Assembly: GCA_003023785.1 (NCBI GenBank)
Contig: PXRS01000021.1
Coordinates: forward strand, 1-35,824
Length of the DNA: 35,824 nucleotides
Direction of reading: 5' to 3'
Origin: Halobacteriales archaeon QS_5_68_33
GTDB taxonomy: Archaea > Halobacteriota > Halobacteria > Halobacteriales > Haloarculaceae
Part shown: positions 7,566 through 15,258 of the stretch, one piece after another
Position numbering within the stretch: the stretch's first letter is position 1
How the letters are laid out: every line of letters starts with the position of its first letter
Made by a program: the position numbers and the translations under genes
The notes under the pieces: generated by a model
Database searches by the model: none
What the model was told of the DNA's origin: nothing
The model's input: the letters and a program-made list of their open reading frames with translations, nothing else

Positions 7566-7607
7566 TCAAGGCGAACGTTTGAGTCGTTCGGTCCCGAACA
7601 CGACCGC

Positions 7608-8252
7608 GTGCGCCGAGTTCCGATCCCTGGCGACCGCGACGTGACTGCCTCGCTCGACGAACCCGGGAGCGACACCGGAGCGTGCGTTGTCGCGTGCCCG
7701 CCCCACCCACAGCGCGGGGGGAGTCGGTCCGACCGGCGACTCCAGGCGGTGGGCGACGCGCTCGCCGACTGCGGCGTCGCCTGCCTGCGCTTCGATTACG
7801 GTCCCTGGGACGAGGGGGAGGGCGAACGCCAGGACGCCGTGCTGGCGCTGGCGTGGGCCGCCGAGCGCTACGAGCGGCTGGGCCTGTTCGGCTACAGTTT
7901 CGGGGGCGGCGTCGCGCTCCTCGCGGGCATCGACCACGGACCGGACGACGAACACCACAAGCGGCCGGCGGGGGAGGACGTGGCGGGCCTCGCGACGCTG
8001 GCGCCGGCAGCGGAACTCCCCGATGGCAGCGACGCGGCCGCCGCCACCGAGGACCGGACGAGACCGACCCTCGTCGTCGTCGGCGAACGCGACGAAACGG
8101 TGGCGTGGGAGCACGTCGCCGAGCGCGCGCGGGGAGCGGGTCACGTCGTCGAGGCGTTCCCCGCCGACCACCGCTTCGCGGGCCACCAGGCGGACGTCGC
8201 CGGGGCCGTCGCGTCGTTCCTCGCCGAACACCTCGACGTCCCCGGGGAATGA
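7608..8252 (+). CDS. alpha/beta hydrolase (dienelactone hydrolase-like)
   Basis: A cytoplasmic alpha/beta-hydrolase-fold protein of about 214 aa. The strand-turn ACVVACPPHPQRGGSR near residue 25 supplies the oxyanion region, LGLFGYSFGGG contains the nucleophile elbow (GxSxGG with Ser), TLVVVGERDETV carries the likely acidic residue, and FPADHRFAGH the catalytic histidine. The substrate cannot be read from the sequence. No ATG fits. I place the start at GTG 7608 because the preceding codons (TTG 7551 onward) lie partly inside MITE A1 and cannot be ancestral coding sequence; GTG 7641 is an alternative. The MITE therefore sits only about 42 bp from the start and probably contributes promoter or leader DNA. 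Confidence 0.75.
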   Translation: MRRVPIPGDRDVTASLDEPGSDTGACVVACPPHPQRGGSRSDRRLQAVGDALADCGVACLRFDYGPWDEGEGERQDAVLALAWAAERYERLGLFGYSFGGGVALLAGIDHGPDDEHHKRPAGEDVAGLATLAPAAELPDGSDAAAATEDRTRPTLVVVGERDETVAWEHVAERARGAGHVVEAFPADHRFAGHQADVAGAVASFLAEHLDVPGE

Positions 8253-8495
8253 CTGCTGTCGTACGAGAGTCGCGTCCCCGGGAGGTCCCCCCGAGGCGAT
8301 AGAGGCGAAGCCGCTGGCCTCGACGTCCCCGTGGTCGGTCCGGACCCGGACGTCGTCGGACGGCGTTGCGGTTCGGCGGAGAATCCCCGTGTTCGACCCG
8401 AACGAGCGTGTAATTTCGAGGGCAAGTGCGCAACGAAGCGTGGCGAAACTGGCGGTTCCCGAAACGGTTTTGGGGGCCGGCGGCACACGGTCGGT

Positions 8496-10157
8496 ATGCC
8501 GACCGATCCGGAGACGGGATACGACGAAACCCTGGGGAACAAGTTCGTTTTCGTCACCGGGGGTGTCATGTCCGGCCTGGGCAAGGGCATCACGGCCGCG
8601 AGCACCGGCCGACTGCTCGCCAACGCCGGCTTCGACGTCACCGCGGTCAAGGTCGACCCGTATCTCAACGTCGACGCCGGGACGATGAACCCCTTCCAGC
8701 ACGGCGAGGTGTACGTCCTCAAGGACGGAGGCGAGGTCGACCTCGACCTGGGCAACTACGAGCGCTTCCTCGACATCGACATGACCTCGGACCACAACGT
8801 CACCACGGGGAAGGTCTACCGCTCGGTCATCGAGAAGGAGCGGGCGGGCGACTACCTCGGCAAGACGGTCCAGGTCATCCCGCACATCACCGACGACATC
8901 AAGCGCCGCATCCGCGAGGTCGCCCGGGGGAGCGACGTCTGCATCGTCGAGGTCGGGGGGACCGTCGGGGACATCGAGGGCATGCCCTACCTCGAGGCGC
9001 TGCGCCAGTTCGCCCACGAACAGGCCGACGAGGACATCCTCTTCGTCCACGTGACGCTGATCCCCTACTCGACAAACGGCGAGCAAAAGACCAAACCGAC
9101 CCAGCACAGCGTGAAGGAACTGCGGTCGATCGGCCTCCAGCCCGACGTTCTGGTCGGGCGCTGTGACGACCCCCTGGACCCGAAGACCAAGGAGAAGATC
9201 GCCCTGTTCTGTGACGTCCCCACCGACGCCGTCTTCTCGAACCCGGACGTCGAGGACATCTACCAGGTGCCGCTGGTCGTCGAGGACGAGGGTCTGGACG
9301 AGTACGTCACGTCCGAACTGGACCTGGCCGACCGGGCGCTGCCCGAGTCCGAGCGCGAGAGCGGCTGGCGCGAGCTCGTCACGCAGGAACAGACCGGCCA
9401 CGTCGACGTGGCGCTGGTCGGCAAGTACGGCCTGGAGGACGCCTACATCTCCGTCTACGAGGCGCTGAAACACGCCGGCCTCGCACACAACGTCAACGTC
9501 GACACCGAGTGGGTCCACTCCGAGAACTTCGCCGACGGCCACGAGGGCGACCTGAACGACGTCGACGCCGTCGTCGTCCCCGGCGGCTTCGGCTCCCGCG
9601 GGACGGAAGGCAAGATCGAGGCGATCCGCAACGCCCGCGAGAACGACATCCCGTACCTGGGCCTGTGTCTGGGCTTCCAGATGGCCGTCGTCGAGTACGC
9701 CCGCAACGTCCTCGGTCTGGACGGCGCCCACTCCGCCGAGATCGACGAGGAGACCCCCCACCCGGTCATCGACATCCTCCCCGAACAGGAGGGCGTCGAC
9801 GACATGGGCGGGACGATGCGTCTGGGCGCCCACGTCACCGAGATCGAATCCGGGACCGTGGCCCACGAGGTCTACGGCGATGCGAGCGCGACCGAGCGCC
9901 ACCGCCACCGCTACGAGGTCAACCCCGAGTACATCGACGGCCTGGAGGCGGCAGGCCTGCGCTTTTCGGGCGAGTCCGGTCGCCGGATGGAGATCCTCGA
10001 ACTCCCCGAGCACCCCTACTTCCTGGGGACGCAGTTCCACCCCGAGTTCCGCTCGCGACCGACGCGGGCCAGTCCGCCGTTCGTCGGGCTGCTGGACGCG
10101 GCGCTGGACCTGCAGTCCGGCGGCGCCGACCGCGACGCCGGGGAGGTGGAGCTCTGA
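8496..10157 (+). CDS. pyrG: CTP synthase
   Basis: CTP synthase (EC 6.3.4.2) aminates UTP to CTP with ATP and glutamine. The 553-aa protein has the N-terminal synthetase domain starting [16 protein letters not shown] (P-loop) and [16 protein letters not shown], the [18 protein letters not shown] region, and a C-terminal class I glutamine amidotransferase domain with nucleophile Cys391 (GLCLGFQ) and the His515/Glu517 dyad (FHPEF). Length is that of a complete enzyme. ATG 8496 lies ten residues before the conserved domain; upstream in-frame sequence is low-complexity. Its TGA overlaps the ATG of the next gene (TGATG), so translation of pyrG and guaAb is likely coupled. Confidence 0.98.
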   Translation: MPTDPETGYDETLGNKFVFVTGGVMSGLGKGITAASTGRLLANAGFDVTAVKVDPYLNVDAGTMNPFQHGEVYVLKDGGEVDLDLGNYERFLDIDMTSDHNVTTGKVYRSVIEKERAGDYLGKTVQVIPHITDDIKRRIREVARGSDVCIVEVGGTVGDIEGMPYLEALRQFAHEQADEDILFVHVTLIPYSTNGEQKTKPTQHSVKELRSIGLQPDVLVGRCDDPLDPKTKEKIALFCDVPTDAVFSNPDVEDIYQVPLVVEDEGLDEYVTSELDLADRALPESERESGWRELVTQEQTGHVDVALVGKYGLEDAYISVYEALKHAGLAHNVNVDTEWVHSENFADGHEGDLNDVDAVVVPGGFGSRGTEGKIEAIRNARENDIPYLGLCLGFQMAVVEYARNVLGLDGAHSAEIDEETPHPVIDILPEQEGVDDMGGTMRLGAHVTEIESGTVAHEVYGDASATERHRHRYEVNPEYIDGLEAAGLRFSGESGRRMEILELPEHPYFLGTQFHPEFRSRPTRASPPFVGLLDAALDLQSGGADRDAGEVEL

Positions 10158-11074
10158 TGGTCGAGACGGAGTCGTTCATCGAGGAGAAGGTCACCGAGAT
10201 CGGCGACGCGGTCGGCGACGCGAACGCCGTGATCGCGCTCTCGGGCGGGGTGGACTCCTCGACGGCCGCCGCCCTGGCCTACGAGGCCGTGGGTGACCAG
10301 CTCGCTCCCGTCTACGTCGACACCGGGCTGATGCGCAAGGGCGAGACCGAAGGGATCCGCGAGACCTTCGCCTACATGGACTCCCTGCGAATCGTCGACG
10401 CCCGGGAGCGCTTTCTCGACGAACTCGCCGGGATCACGGACCCCGAGGCGAAGCGTCACGCCATCGGCGAGCAGTTCATCCGCGAGTTCGAGACCGTCGC
10501 CCGCGAGGTGGACGCCGACTCCCTCGTCCAGGGGACCATCTACCCCGACCGGATCGAGTCCGAGGGGACGATCAAGTCCCACCACAACGTCGGCGGACTG
10601 CCCGACGTGATGGACTTCGAGGGGATCGTCGAACCGATGCGCGACCTCTACAAGGACGAGGTCCGCGAAGTCGCGCGGGCGCTGGACCTGGAGGAGGTCG
10701 TCTCCGAGCGGATGCCCTTCCCCGGCCCCGGACTCGCGGTCCGGATCATCGGCGAGGTGACCGAGGAGAAACTCGCCGTCGCGCGGGAGGCCAACCACGT
10801 CGTCGAGGAGGAACTCGAGGAGTACGACCCCTGGCAGGCCCTCGCCGCGGTGATCGGCAAGGCTACCGGCGTCAAGGGCGACAACCGCGTTCACGGGTGG
10901 GTCGTCGCGGTTCGCTCGGTCGAGTCGCGTGACGGCATGACCGCTCGCGCACAGGACATCGACTGGGAGACGCTCCAGCGCATCCAGTCGCGGGTCACCG
11001 GCGAGAACGAGAACGTCGCGCGCGTGCTCTACGACGTAACCCACAAGCCGCCCGCGACCATCGAGTACGAGTGA
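10157..11074 (+). CDS. guaAb: GMP synthase subunit B (ATP pyrophosphatase)
   Basis: The ATP-pyrophosphatase and dimerisation part of GMP synthase (EC 6.3.5.2), which adenylates XMP and receives ammonia from a separate glutaminase subunit, the split arrangement usual in archaea. At 305 aa it lacks any amidotransferase domain. The PP-loop is [20 protein letters not shown] at about residues 25-44, followed by [25 protein letters not shown] and the C-terminal [13 protein letters not shown], which matches the normal family ending. It overlaps pyrG by one base. The glutaminase partner is not in this window. The right end of an IS1341-type element abuts its stop codon, so the 3' end of this mRNA now runs into the element. 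Confidence 0.97.
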   Translation: MVETESFIEEKVTEIGDAVGDANAVIALSGGVDSSTAAALAYEAVGDQLAPVYVDTGLMRKGETEGIRETFAYMDSLRIVDARERFLDELAGITDPEAKRHAIGEQFIREFETVAREVDADSLVQGTIYPDRIESEGTIKSHHNVGGLPDVMDFEGIVEPMRDLYKDEVREVARALDLEEVVSERMPFPGPGLAVRIIGEVTEEKLAVAREANHVVEEELEEYDPWQALAAVIGKATGVKGDNRVHGWVVAVRSVESRDGMTARAQDIDWETLQRIQSRVTGENENVARVLYDVTHKPPATIEYE

Positions 11075-11078
11075 ACTA

Positions 11079-11122
11079 CCCCACCCTACCGCTCGCCTGA
11101 CGGCTCGCACTTGAGGGTGGGG
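11079..11122 (-). ncRNA. IS right-end hairpin, likely 3' guide-scaffold end of the TnpB omega RNA
   Basis: CCCCACCCT (11079-11087) pairs perfectly with AGGGTGGGG (11114-11122) around a 26-nt loop. In IS200/IS605 elements the structured right end downstream of tnpB is both the transposition substrate and the 3' part of the omega RNA, whose guide is taken from the flanking DNA. Here the flank beyond the right end is the 3' end of guaAb, so the guide would match the guaAb coding sequence; that is inference. Confidence 0.45.
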
Positions 11123-11131
11123 CTTCCTGTT

Positions 11132-12310
11132 TCAACGGACGCGCTTTGCAGATACAGGCCTATCCACAGGGAGCGCAGTCTCCACAGGCGTTGATTCGGA
11201 GCGTCCCGCTCCTAACCGCTTCTTGATACCGCGAGACAGAATGTTCCACGCCGCGTTCGCGTCCCTGTCCGCCTCAAATCCGCAGGCGGGACAGGAGTGT
11301 TCACGGACCCACAACGGCTTGTCTGTCGAGACACCGCACGCCGCACACTCTTTGGTCGTCCCTCTCGGGTTCACCGCCACGAAGTGCGTCCCCTCGCGCT
11401 CGCACTTGTATTCGAGTAGCGAGAGGAACGTTCGCCACGCCGCACCTGCTCGGTTGCGCGAGTTGCCCGGTAGTTCGACCAATCCCTTCGCGTCGAGGTC
11501 TTCGACTGCCACGAAATCGTACTCGCGGGCGTAGTAGTTCGACAACTTGTGGAGGAAGTCGCGGCGCTTGTTCTTCAACTCGGCGTGGCGTTCGGCCACG
11601 ACGCGACGCTGTTCCTCCCAGTTCGCGGAGCCGTGTTCCTTCCGCGAAAGGTTGCGCTGTGCGCGTTCCAACCGCTCGCGTTCGTCGGATAGGTCGAGTG
11701 ATTCGACAGCGTGACCGTCGGTGTCGTGGGCGTACTTCAGGATACCCACGTCGATACCGACGCACTGCTCGGGGTTCTCGGGTTTTTCGGGCGGGGCGTC
11801 GGGTGTCTCAACGCCGAGTATGGCGCACCACTTCCCGGTAGGTTCGCGCTTGACCGTGACGGTCTTGATTTCGGCGTCGTCGGGAAGGTCGCGGTGGAAG
11901 GTGAGCGGGATTTCTCCGAGTTTCGAGAGCCACAGTTTGTTCCGACCGCTCGTGTTCTTGAGCTTGAAGCCGGACTGACTGTAGGTGAAACTGCGGTACT
12001 CGCCCGGTGCCTTCCACTTGAGGGTGCCGACGCGGTAGCCGTTCTCTTTGCGCCCTTTGAGCGTCGAGAGGTTGTCGTACAACCGCTGAACGACTTTCTG
12101 AAGAACTTTTGAGTGAACGCTTTTCAGGTCGTTCCACCACTTCTTGATACTTGGCAAGAGTTTCTGTTCGGAGTATGCCGACGTGTTGTCGTTCCGGTTG
12201 AGTCGGTGAAGGAAGTGGTTGTAGACCTGCCTACAGGTATCGACAGTCCACGCTAACTGTTCGCGGTGGGCGTCAGACGGTCGGAGTCGATACCTGTAGT
12301 TATAGTTCAT
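11132..12310 (-). CDS. tnpB: TnpB, RNA-guided nuclease of IS200/IS605-type element
   Basis: A 392-aa TnpB, the RNA-guided DNA nuclease ancestral to Cas12. The N-terminal helix-turn-helix/WED-like region (MNYNYRYRLRPSDAHREQL) is present and the RuvC catalytic triad is intact: Asp187 in GIDVGILKY, Glu270 in FVAVEDLDAKGL, Asp350 in EADRDANAAWNIL. The zinc-ribbon cysteines are Cys322/Cys325 (ECAACG) and Cys340/Cys343 (CPACG). The length is full, and no frameshift or internal stop is seen, so it appears functional. Its ATG follows the stop codon of the RHH gene without a gap. AT content is higher than in the neighbours, in keeping with a mobile origin. Confidence 0.96.
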   Translation of the reverse strand: MNYNYRYRLRPSDAHREQLAWTVDTCRQVYNHFLHRLNRNDNTSAYSEQKLLPSIKKWWNDLKSVHSKVLQKVVQRLYDNLSTLKGRKENGYRVGTLKWKAPGEYRSFTYSQSGFKLKNTSGRNKLWLSKLGEIPLTFHRDLPDDAEIKTVTVKREPTGKWCAILGVETPDAPPEKPENPEQCVGIDVGILKYAHDTDGHAVESLDLSDERERLERAQRNLSRKEHGSANWEEQRRVVAERHAELKNKRRDFLHKLSNYYAREYDFVAVEDLDAKGLVELPGNSRNRAGAAWRTFLSLLEYKCEREGTHFVAVNPRGTTKECAACGVSTDKPLWVREHSCPACGFEADRDANAAWNILSRGIKKRLGAGRSESTPVETALPVDRPVSAKRVR

Positions 12311-12433
12311 CTACGAGCGTTCTTCGATAAGTTCGTCTAACTTGTCTTGGACGAATCGGGAGAGATTCAGGTGATTCTCCTGAATCCACTCCTCTTGGTC
12401 GTCGCGGACGGTGATGTTCTTGCGCGTTGCCAC
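12311..12433 (-). CDS. small ribbon-helix-helix-like protein accompanying tnpB
   Basis: A 40-aa protein (GTG start, VATRKNITVRDDQEEWIQEN, then LNLSRFVQDKLDELIEERS). The layout, a short beta strand (NITV) followed by two helices, fits a ribbon-helix-helix DNA-binding domain of the CopG/Arc type. Its stop codon directly abuts the tnpB ATG, so the two form one transcription unit; it could repress the unit. GTG 12433 is preferred over the longer reading (ATG-less extension from 12505) because a TATA-like box sits 24-30 nt upstream and the extension overlaps the left-end hairpin. Confidence 0.65.
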   Translation of the reverse strand: MATRKNITVRDDQEEWIQENHLNLSRFVQDKLDELIEERS

Positions 12434-12456
12434 ACAAGTATGATACACACGATACT

Positions 12457-12463
12457 CATAAAG
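12457..12463 (-). promoter_or_regulatory. TATA-like box for the RHH-tnpB unit
   Basis: CTTTATG on the minus strand, 24-30 nt before the GTG start of the RHH gene, in the AT-rich left end of the element. Confidence 0.5.
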
Positions 12464-12478
12464 ATACCGATAGAACAT

Positions 12479-12498
12479 GGTAGGCCTGTGGGCCTGCC
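12479..12498. repeat. subterminal hairpin in the IS left end
   Basis: GGTAGGCC TGTG GGCCTGCC forms an 8-bp stem with one G-T pair and a 4-nt loop. IS200/IS605 ends carry such subterminal hairpins for recognition by the Y1 transposase. Confidence 0.45.
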
Positions 12499-12714
12499 GT
12501 TGCACAGTGTATGAACAAACGTGCGGCGCTGTATCCCCTCCCTACTCACTCGCTTCGCTCGTTCGTTGAAGAAGGGGCCTTAGCGCCTCAATTCAGGTAA
12601 CGCCCGAACTGTCGGTGACCGTCAGCCAGAACAGCCCGCCACCCGATCCGGACGATTCCTCACCTGCATCCGCGAAACGTGACACACAAACCCCCGGGCC
12701 TCCTCGACGGTGAC

Positions 12715-13035
12715 ATGAACGTCGTTTTCGCGGGCCCGGACGAGGACGGACTGGGGGACGCCCTCCGGGACCGTGGCGCCGAGGTGACCCACATCGACGG
12801 CATCGCCAACCGGCCGGCCCTGGAGGAGGCCGGCATTCACGACGCCGACGTCTTCCTGTTGACCGACGTCGGGCAGGCGACGTCGGTCGTCGTCGCGCGG
12901 GACCTCAATCCCGAGATGCGCGTCGTTGCCTATACCGGGGAGTCGCTCCCGGAGTTCGTCAGCGGCCAGCGCGTCGTCGCGGTGGACCCCGCGCTGCTGG
13001 ACGCCGAGGCCGTCGCCGACGAGTTGACCGCGTGA
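12715..13035 (+). CDS. small Rossmann-like haloarchaeal protein (DUF7126 type)
   Basis: A 106-aa acidic protein that I recognise as a haloarchaeal family labelled DUF7126 (some genomes mislabel it CTP synthetase because it sits near pyrG). It starts MNVVFAGPDEDGLGDALRDR, a Rossmann-like strand and turn, followed by VTHIDGIANRP, DVFLLTDVGQATSVVVARDL and VVAYTGESLPEFV, resembling a minimal TrkA-N/NAD-binding fold. The function is unknown. The ATG at 12715 begins the conserved strand. Its position directly after the IS suggests that it originally followed guaAb in the pyrG-guaAb unit and was separated from it by the insertion. Confidence 0.75.
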   Translation: MNVVFAGPDEDGLGDALRDRGAEVTHIDGIANRPALEEAGIHDADVFLLTDVGQATSVVVARDLNPEMRVVAYTGESLPEFVSGQRVVAVDPALLDAEAVADELTA

Positions 13036-13065
13036 TGACATACCACACCCCGGCATCGCATGCTT

Positions 13066-13145
13066 TACTGGTCGACAGAGGCCCTGATAGATATTCGCCG
13101 AGACGTGGCGGGGGCGAATTCTATCAACCGTTCTGTCGACCAGTA
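13066..13145. mobile_element. MITE-like element D (TIR TACTGGTCGACAGA)
   Basis: An 80-bp element with perfect 14-bp terminal inverted repeats (13066-13079 and 13132-13145) and inner arms GATAGATATTCGCC / GGCGAATTCTATC around a GC-rich loop. It shares TACTG ends and general architecture with the other families, but flanking trinucleotides (CTT and TTG) do not match, so no target-site duplication is visible. It sits between two convergent genes and could also act as a bidirectional terminator. Confidence 0.7.
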
Positions 13146-13224
13146 TTGCCGGTCACCCGATCGATACCTGAGAACCGCGTGGCCGGTCCGCCGAGAGCGG
13201 CGGTCCGCGTCGGGCCGAAGCGGG

Positions 13225-13896
13225 TCAGAGACGCGCAGCGAGGTCGTCGAGGCGACGCTTGCCCCCCTCCCGGAAGGGGACGCCGTGGCCGACGCCCAGC
13301 ACCGCGAACTCCGGCGTCGCCGCGGACAGCGACCGGATGCTCTCGCGGACCGCGTCGGTGTCGGCGCTGAGGAACCACGGCGACGGGTCCAGACCACCGT
13401 CCGATTCCAGCAGGAGGTCGCCGACGAACGCCGCGTCGACCGTCTCGTTGACGTACGTGACGTGGCCGGGGGTGTGGCCCGGCGTCGCGTAGACGGTGAA
13501 CCCTCCGACGGTATCGCCGTCGTCGAGTCGCTGGACCGTGCCGGGCGCGTTGCCGACGAACGGCGACCCGAGCGCCTGTGTCAGTCCCTTCAGGGTGCCG
13601 AGGTCCGGCGAATCCGTCCCCGCGACGAGTCCCGCGTCGGCGCGTCCGGCGCAGACGTCGACGTCGTAGCCGGCGAGTTTCGGGAGGCCGGCGACGTGGT
13701 CGAGGTCGTAGTGGGTGAGGAGGACGCGGTCGAGGGCCGTCATCGCGTAGCCCGCTTCGACGAGGGCGTCGAGGACGGCGCCCGCCTTCCAGGGCGGCCC
13801 CGCGTCGACGAGGGTGAGGTCGCCGTCGTCGACGAGGTAGGCGTTCACCCCGCGCAGGTCCAGCCACCGGACGCCCTCGCGCAATTCCGTGAGCAT
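13225..13896 (-). CDS. MBL-fold metallo-hydrolase (glyoxalase II-like)
   Basis: A 223-aa metallo-beta-lactamase-fold protein. After an N-terminal hairpin (VNAYLVDDGDLTLVDAGPPW) comes the metal motif LLTHYDLDHVAGL, an HxDxDH variant of the usual HxHxDH, then TPGHTPGHVTYV with the next histidine, FVGDLLL with the bridging aspartate, and VLGVGHGVP with the last histidine. This arrangement is typical of the glyoxalase II and quorum-lactonase side of the superfamily; the substrate is unknown. The ATG at 13896 was chosen because the fold begins at once; an ATG at 13923 would add nine residues. Confidence 0.85.
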   Translation of the reverse strand: MLTELREGVRWLDLRGVNAYLVDDGDLTLVDAGPPWKAGAVLDALVEAGYAMTALDRVLLTHYDLDHVAGLPKLAGYDVDVCAGRADAGLVAGTDSPDLGTLKGLTQALGSPFVGNAPGTVQRLDDGDTVGGFTVYATPGHTPGHVTYVNETVDAAFVGDLLLESDGGLDPSPWFLSADTDAVRESIRSLSAATPEFAVLGVGHGVPFREGGKRRLDDLAARL

Positions 13897-13992
13897 AGCC
13901 GCCGATTGCGGCGACACGCCCATAGCCCTTGACGCGGTAACAGGTGCTGTGGCTGTGTGCCCGTCGGGCGTCTGTGCCGCGTGCCGACAGCC

Positions 13993-15048
13993 ATGTCCGA
14001 AGACATGCGGTCCGACACGGGGAGGAGGTTGCACCGACGGACGCTGCTGCGGTCGACCGCGGTGGGTGGTGCTGTCGCGGCCGGGCTCGGCCTCGCCACG
14101 GCGGGATCGAGTTCACAGCGCGGCGACGAACACCGCGGCAACGGCGGCCACACCGACAGGGGATTCCCGCCCTCCGGGACCACCGAGTACGGCCGGTCCG
14201 TCGAACTCGGGAACGGGGAAGTCCGGACGTTCACCAGCGTGGACGGGTCGGGCGACCCGAAGTACCACGGCGTCGAGTTCGACCGTGCGGCGCTGGAGGG
14301 GTTGCCACGCGGCGGGGAACTCGCCGACGCTGACAACCGTGCGGAGACGGACAAGTACCGCGCCCGCGGCCAGGCGGTGACGATCCACTTCAAGGAGTCG
14401 CTGCAGTTCTTCCTGCCGTTCCCGGACGCGGCCGAGTCGCCGTTCACGTTCCTCGGCCTGAACTGGAACCCCGGGGGTCACCACGGCGGTGCGGGCGCGT
14501 GGCTGAAGCCACACTTCGACATCCACTTCCACATGCTCGACCCGGCGACAGTCGACGATGTCACTGGCCCCGGGCTTCCGCCGTACGACACCGGCAATGG
14601 CGAGTTCGAACCCGGTGGCCCGGCACCGGACCCCGACGGGGCGGTCGTCGGGACGAACTTCGATCACCGGCAACTCCCCGAGGGGTACGAGCGGTCGCCG
14701 GAGGTGGTCGCCGACCAGCGGTACATCAGGGACATGGGCGAGCACGCGGCGCCGGGCGACGCGCCGGAACTCCCCGACGGGCCGGGCGAACCCGGCGATC
14801 CTGACGCGTTCGGGAACACCCTCATCCAGGGGTTCATCGGCGACGAGACGGGCTCACAGCTGGCGTTCGTCGAGCCGATGATCACCCGGGAGTTCTTCGC
14901 GGACTTCTCGAAGACCGCCCGGTACGACGTGCCACAGCCGGAGGTATACCCCCACGACCTGCGACACCCGACGCAGTACACTGTCCGCGACGTGCCGGCC
15001 AGGGACGCCGTCACCGTGGTCATGCAGTCGTTCGAGGACGTCTCCTGA
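13993..15048 (+). CDS. Tat-exported protein, possibly TTHB210/DUF5602-like
   Basis: A 351-aa secreted protein. The N-terminus has a twin-arginine signal: RRLHRRTLLRS followed by the hydrophobic AVGGAVAAGLGLATAG. A Gly/His/Ser-rich spacer of about 30 residues follows, then a beta-rich domain with FTFLGLNWNPGGHHG and HFDIHFHMLDP, a His-rich pair reminiscent of TTHB210-like (DUF5602) proteins, in which such histidines may bind metal. Toward the end are FIGDETGSQLAFVEPMITREFF and VYPHDLRHPTQYTV. The molecular role is unknown. ATG 13993 is favoured; ATG 14005 is nearly equivalent. The TGA stop is also the left target-site trinucleotide of MITE A2. Confidence 0.75.
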   Translation: MSEDMRSDTGRRLHRRTLLRSTAVGGAVAAGLGLATAGSSSQRGDEHRGNGGHTDRGFPPSGTTEYGRSVELGNGEVRTFTSVDGSGDPKYHGVEFDRAALEGLPRGGELADADNRAETDKYRARGQAVTIHFKESLQFFLPFPDAAESPFTFLGLNWNPGGHHGGAGAWLKPHFDIHFHMLDPATVDDVTGPGLPPYDTGNGEFEPGGPAPDPDGAVVGTNFDHRQLPEGYERSPEVVADQRYIRDMGEHAAPGDAPELPDGPGEPGDPDAFGNTLIQGFIGDETGSQLAFVEPMITREFFADFSKTARYDVPQPEVYPHDLRHPTQYTVRDVPARDAVTVVMQSFEDVS

Positions 15049-15156
15049 TACTGTCGGACACACGTGATGCCACCGCTCCGGTGACTGTTTCGGGGTCTTC
15101 GAGATGCATGTCCCCGAACGTCGACGAGCACGTTCACGTACTTGTGTCCGATAGTA
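15049..15156. mobile_element. MITE-like element A2
   Basis: A 108-bp copy of family A, same length and nearly the same sequence as A1 and A3. It is flanked by TGA on both sides (15046-15048 and 15157-15159). The left TGA is the stop codon of the Tat-exported protein gene, so the duplication preserved termination of that reading frame. Confidence 0.92.
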
Positions 15157-15258
15157 TGACTCTGCCCGGTTCATACTCACTACCTCCTCACCGACTGCGG
15201 TCGGCGCTCGCCACAGCGGCCCGTGGGACTTATGATCGGATCGACACAACGGGTGTCC

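Larger units (their letters stand above)
11075..12596 (-). mobile_element. IS1341-type (IS200/IS605 family, tnpB-only) element
   Basis: An element of about 1.5 kb carrying an RHH-like gene and tnpB, with no tnpA (Y1 transposase), so movement would need TnpA in trans. The right end reads, on the minus strand, a CCCCACCCT...AGGGTGGGG hairpin followed by TAGTTCAC, ending at the guaAb stop codon. The left end is tentatively placed at TTAC|CTGAATTGAGG (minus strand, 12600-12586) because TTAC is a known IS605-type target; a GGTAGGCC/GGCCTGCC hairpin lies inside it. Boundaries are inference, accurate to perhaps 10-50 bp, the left one least certain. The element separates guaAb from the small gene at 12715. 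Confidence 0.7.

Noticed and set aside
7551-7607. TTG start at 7551 for the alpha/beta hydrolase
   Set aside because: These codons come partly from the terminal repeat of MITE A1 and cannot be part of the ancestral gene.
8253-8495. Minus-strand frame with [20 protein letters not shown] upstream of pyrG
   Set aside because: It has no start or stop of its own and merges with long shadow frames on both sides; treated as the pyrG upstream region without a gene.
7566-10040. Very long minus-strand open frame opposite pyrG
   Set aside because: It is a shadow of the GC-rich third positions of pyrG; it has no conserved motif.
12541-12596. A tRNA or attachment site left of the IS
   Set aside because: The GAGGCGCTAAGGCCCC hairpin is part of the IS left end and has no tRNA cloverleaf.
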